Below are positions 4,387-7,195 of a stretch of DNA of 7,195 bases, piece after piece. This DNA is from an uncultured Brevinema sp. Lineage in GTDB: Bacteria; Spirochaetota; Brevinematia; Brevinematales; Brevinemataceae. Position numbers and translations under genes: made by a program. The stretch spans positions 1-7,195 of the forward strand of contig CAMRBT010000078.1 of the NCBI GenBank assembly GCA_947040475.1, read 5' to 3'. Position 1 is the stretch's first letter, and each line of letters begins with the position of its first letter. The notes below the pieces were generated by a model, which made no database searches, was not told the DNA's origin, and saw only the letters and a list, made by a program, of their open reading frames with translations.

Positions 4387-7098
4387 ATGGCTTTATTATT
4401 ACTATTATTTTCTCTTCTTCCTATACATACCCTAGCTTTTTATGAATATCCCTTTGATCAGTCTTTATCTCGATTAAAAGAAATCAACACCTCTAACTTC
4501 ACCATTATTTATTCTCCCTCTTCTGAACAACAAGCTTTTGAGATTGCTACTTTTGCAGAGGAAGAATTTGAGTCTCTTACAAACTATTATGGAATATTCC
4601 AGCTTAAAGAATTTATCCCCAATCAAAAAATCCGTATCATTGTATCTTCAGATTATCAATTGGCTAATGGCTTTGCTAGCCTACTCCAAATTCCCACCAT
4701 GCACCTTTACACCAAAGTTCCTCCAGCTATGTCTGATTCACATTCTTATACTCAGCCTGCTCACCTTAGATCTTTATTTAGACATGAATTGGCCCATATT
4801 ATTACTCTTGCTATCCGTAAATATTCAAAAAAATATCCTCTTTTTAATTTTATATCTCATGGTATTAATCCTACCGTTGTTTTTACTGCTAGATCATTCA
4901 TGGAAGGATCGGCTATTGCACGTGAAAGTGATGGTGACTATGGGCGACTAAAAGATCCCTTCACCTATCATCAAATGCGTAGAGATCTATTAGATAACAA
5001 ATTTCCTTCTTTTGCTCAAATTAGTGGTGCTCATACAGGCTATAGTAAGGGTACTCTTGCTTATACTTATGGAGCATTATTTAATAAATACTTATCCCAA
5101 AATATCAATACAAATATAGACAAAGAATATTGGACAGAGGCTGGTAATTGGAAGATCTCTAGTTGGGCTTTAAAAACTATTACTCAAACAAAACAAAAAG
5201 AGCTATGGACATCCTTCCAAGATGAGCTACTCCCTTCTGTAGATTTTATCACTAATACTAATGCTTTGTTATCTACAAAAGACAGACGCATTCATTCTTT
5301 ACAACAAGTAAATAATAAAATTTACTATTTTAACCAACAAAATAAAGAGCTTCGTGCCTACAATCTCACTACTAAAAAAGATTCTCATGTTGTTTTTGCT
5401 AATTATAATTGGCGTAAAGTGGTTGTTTCTCCTGATGAAAAGCAATTATTAGTATCGGGGCTAGCCAATAAAAAAACTTTCGTGATTTTAGTGCAAAACA
5501 AAACTCTTCTCCCTTTATCAAAATCATATGTAGGCTTTGATGATGCTTCTTTTTTGGTGGATACTACGACCTCTGAGCCCAAATTTGTCGCTATAGATAG
5601 GAATTCTATTTATCCCGAATTAGTAGTATTTCAAAATAAAATCAAAACCTCTCTTTATAAAGGAAGTTCTATTGACTATTTTGATTCTCCTATCAGCATA
5701 GACAATCAATTTATTTATTTTTTACATTCTTATAATGGCGAAAAAAAAGTTTCTCGTATTGATAGAAATAATAATACCGTATCTAGCTTAAATATGAATA
5801 TTCTTAATTTCCCTCGATTCCTCACAGCACACAAAAATAGTATCAGTGTTTCTTTTGCTCCTAATACTAATTCTTTTTATTCAAGAGCTATCATTTCTAA
5901 TAATACGATACAATTAATTAATGATAATATCAAAGGAGAAATTTTTGATTCTGTTATAGATAATGAAATCCTTTACTACAAATCTTCTTTCTCAGCACAT
6001 GATAATATTATGATTGTTCCTCTCTCACAATTAAATATCTCCACACGTCAGATTAATTTTGCCCCCCTTGCTCCTCTTCTTCAAGATGATTACACCTATA
6101 GAGGGGATATTACCCCTTATAAAATGACAAGAGATCTCTCTCCTTTCTTTTGGATTCCTATTCTTTCTTTACGTGAAATAGGTATGCAAAATATCACTAT
6201 AGATTCTGTAGGAGCTAATGTCATAAGCACAGGAATGGCGATAGAATATACCAAAGGCACTCCTGAATTTATGTTTAATTGGCAAAACAAAGAACTCCCT
6301 ATAGAATTTAATTTTTTCTTTAATAATTACTTTATCCCATCTAATGGAACTCTTCAATTAAAAGAGCATCATTTGTTAAGAGCTGGATTTAGCACTCTAT
6401 ATAGCCATGATTCTTATCACTTAGCTGGGACTTTTACTTTTACTAGTGCTCTATCATGGCAAGGACGACTAACAGGCGATCCTCAAAAATTTACCTACAC
6501 ATGGGGGCATCTAGCCCTTCAACAAGTGATAGGAGCTACAGGAATATCATGGCGTCAATATGCCTCAGAAGGTGCTTATGGATTTTATAGAAATATAAGC
6601 TTTACCCTACAACATCATATAGATTATTTGAACACAAAATGGCAACGAGTTACCGGAATTATCAAATTATCTCCCCCTACTCTTCCTATAAATATTAATT
6701 TTTATGCCGTCTATGATACTTCTGATTTTTCTATTTATGGATCATCTGCTCTTGGTAGTAGTGCTGTACCACAATATAAAGAATATAGTAGATATAATAT
6801 ATATAATGATCTTGCACTTTATGGAAGTGTCGACCTTATGATTTATTCTTGGGAAATACAAAATGGTGCAGGTTTTGGAGAATTGTTTTTTCATAGATGG
6901 GCTTTTTTCACAGGATATAGAGCTGCCTATTGGGGAAATCAAAATCCTTATCTACATTCTGTATACTTCAAGTCTAATCTCGATATATCTATATTATTTG
7001 GTACTGTGCCTATTTCATTTGTAATAGAAGGAAATTATGCCATCACTACTAAAGAATGGGGCTATGATCTTTATATACAAAGCGCTATAGCTTATTAA
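4387..7098 (+). CDS. Exported peptidase MA-like / TolB-like propeller / outer-membrane barrel protein
   Basis: A 903-residue protein with three regions. Residues 1-17 look like a signal peptide (MALLLLLF to HTLA), although there is no positive charge before the hydrophobic core. Residues 35-285 resemble a peptidase MA-like (gluzincin) domain, with HELAH at 133-137 and FMEGSA at 171-176, in which Glu173 is the likely third zinc ligand, followed by a helical part with YSKGTLAYTYG. Residues 295-560 form short beta-rich units, among them VVVSPDEKQLLVSG (345-358), which fits a PD40/TolB-like propeller blade. From about 578 (YKMTRDLSPFFWIPIL) to the terminal Tyr903, alternating aromatic strands ending LYIQSAIAY suggest an outer-membrane barrel. 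Proteins of this layout, often labelled TolB-like, occur in Bacteroidota and spirochaetes, but their function is poorly known. Its AAGGA site (4378-4382) overlaps the patB stop, so translation is probably coupled. The protease motif is clear. Propeller and barrel limits are inferred by eye, and the substrate is unknown. Confidence 0.78.
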   Translation: MALLLLLFSLLPIHTLAFYEYPFDQSLSRLKEINTSNFTIIYSPSSEQQAFEIATFAEEEFESLTNYYGIFQLKEFIPNQKIRIIVSSDYQLANGFASLLQIPTMHLYTKVPPAMSDSHSYTQPAHLRSLFRHELAHIITLAIRKYSKKYPLFNFISHGINPTVVFTARSFMEGSAIARESDGDYGRLKDPFTYHQMRRDLLDNKFPSFAQISGAHTGYSKGTLAYTYGALFNKYLSQNINTNIDKEYWTEAGNWKISSWALKTITQTKQKELWTSFQDELLPSVDFITNTNALLSTKDRRIHSLQQVNNKIYYFNQQNKELRAYNLTTKKDSHVVFANYNWRKVVVSPDEKQLLVSGLANKKTFVILVQNKTLLPLSKSYVGFDDASFLVDTTTSEPKFVAIDRNSIYPELVVFQNKIKTSLYKGSSIDYFDSPISIDNQFIYFLHSYNGEKKVSRIDRNNNTVSSLNMNILNFPRFLTAHKNSISVSFAPNTNSFYSRAIISNNTIQLINDNIKGEIFDSVIDNEILYYKSSFSAHDNIMIVPLSQLNISTRQINFAPLAPLLQDDYTYRGDITPYKMTRDLSPFFWIPILSLREIGMQNITIDSVGANVISTGMAIEYTKGTPEFMFNWQNKELPIEFNFFFNNYFIPSNGTLQLKEHHLLRAGFSTLYSHDSYHLAGTFTFTSALSWQGRLTGDPQKFTYTWGHLALQQVIGATGISWRQYASEGAYGFYRNISFTLQHHIDYLNTKWQRVTGIIKLSPPTLPININFYAVYDTSDFSIYGSSALGSSAVPQYKEYSRYNIYNDLALYGSVDLMIYSWEIQNGAGFGELFFHRWAFFTGYRAAYWGNQNPYLHSVYFKSNLDISILFGTVPISFVIEGNYAITTKEWGYDLYIQSAIAY

Positions 7099-7122
7099 GA
7101 AAATCAGATCATTTTATTCACA

Positions 7123-7153
7123 AAAAAAGAGTAGCACTAAACTACTCTTTTTT
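7123..7153. terminator. Bidirectional rho-independent terminator
   Basis: A perfect 12-bp inverted repeat (AAAAAAGAGTAG at 7123-7134 and CTACTCTTTTTT at 7142-7153) surrounds a 7-nt loop. It provides a U-tract for plus-strand transcripts (TTTTTTATTTT) and, read on the other strand, TTTTTTTG. It lies 24 nt after the stop of the 903-residue protein and closes the plus-strand operon. The symmetry suggests it also ends a convergent gene that lies mostly beyond the right edge. Confidence 0.88.
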
Positions 7154-7195
7154 ATTTTGATTTTTAATTATTTATTTAGTAATGTTGCAACTCTT

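Noticed and set aside
4538..4951. Plus-strand 137-codon frame inside the 903-residue gene
   Set aside because: It is a Leu-rich out-of-frame reading across the HELAH region, with no initiation signals. The main frame is clearly coding.

Overview
The window is AT-rich DNA (about one third G+C by eye) from a diderm (Gram-negative-type) bacterium. A spirochaete is my best guess, but it is an inference. It rests on the AT-rich rpsF-ssb-rpsR cluster, an S18 with a long N-terminal tail, the SSB acidic tip, and a large exported protein that joins a peptidase MA-like domain, a TolB-like propeller and an outer-membrane barrel. TGA is not read as a sense codon in any of the genes called here.

Minus-strand half (1-1911): reading leftwards from a sigma70-type promoter at 1882-1911, an S6:S18-type mRNA leader overlaps the rpsF Shine-Dalgarno. 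It is followed by rpsF (ribosomal protein bS6), ssb (single-strand DNA-binding protein), rpsR (bS18) and a partial, unrecognised membrane protein that runs off the left edge. bS18 carries an extra N-terminal tail of about 90 residues with a 13-residue repeat, and two of its 39-bp DNA copies are identical. The ssb linker also has a run of seven asparagines. The usual next gene, rplI, is not seen next to rpsR.

Divergent intergenic region (1810-2093): it holds the rpsF promoter and leader on the minus strand and an extended -10 promoter for the plus-strand operon. The AT-rich middle (1912-2010) shows nothing else firm.

Plus-strand half (2094-7195): three closely spaced genes form a probable operon that ends at a strong bidirectional terminator (7123-7153). 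They are a membrane-anchored LysM/M23 peptidoglycan endopeptidase, a MalY/PatB-type PLP C-S lyase, and a 903-residue exported protein with an intact HELAH zinc-protease motif, a propeller-like middle and a C-terminal barrel. The first and third are envelope proteins. The middle gene is a soluble cytoplasmic enzyme, and its stop codon overlaps the ribosome-binding site of the third gene. The last bases may include the 3' end of a convergent minus-strand gene.

Most of the window is ordinary chromosomal core. The best leads are the rpsF leader with two mutually exclusive folds, the recent repeat expansion inside bS18, and the metalloprotease-propeller-barrel protein.
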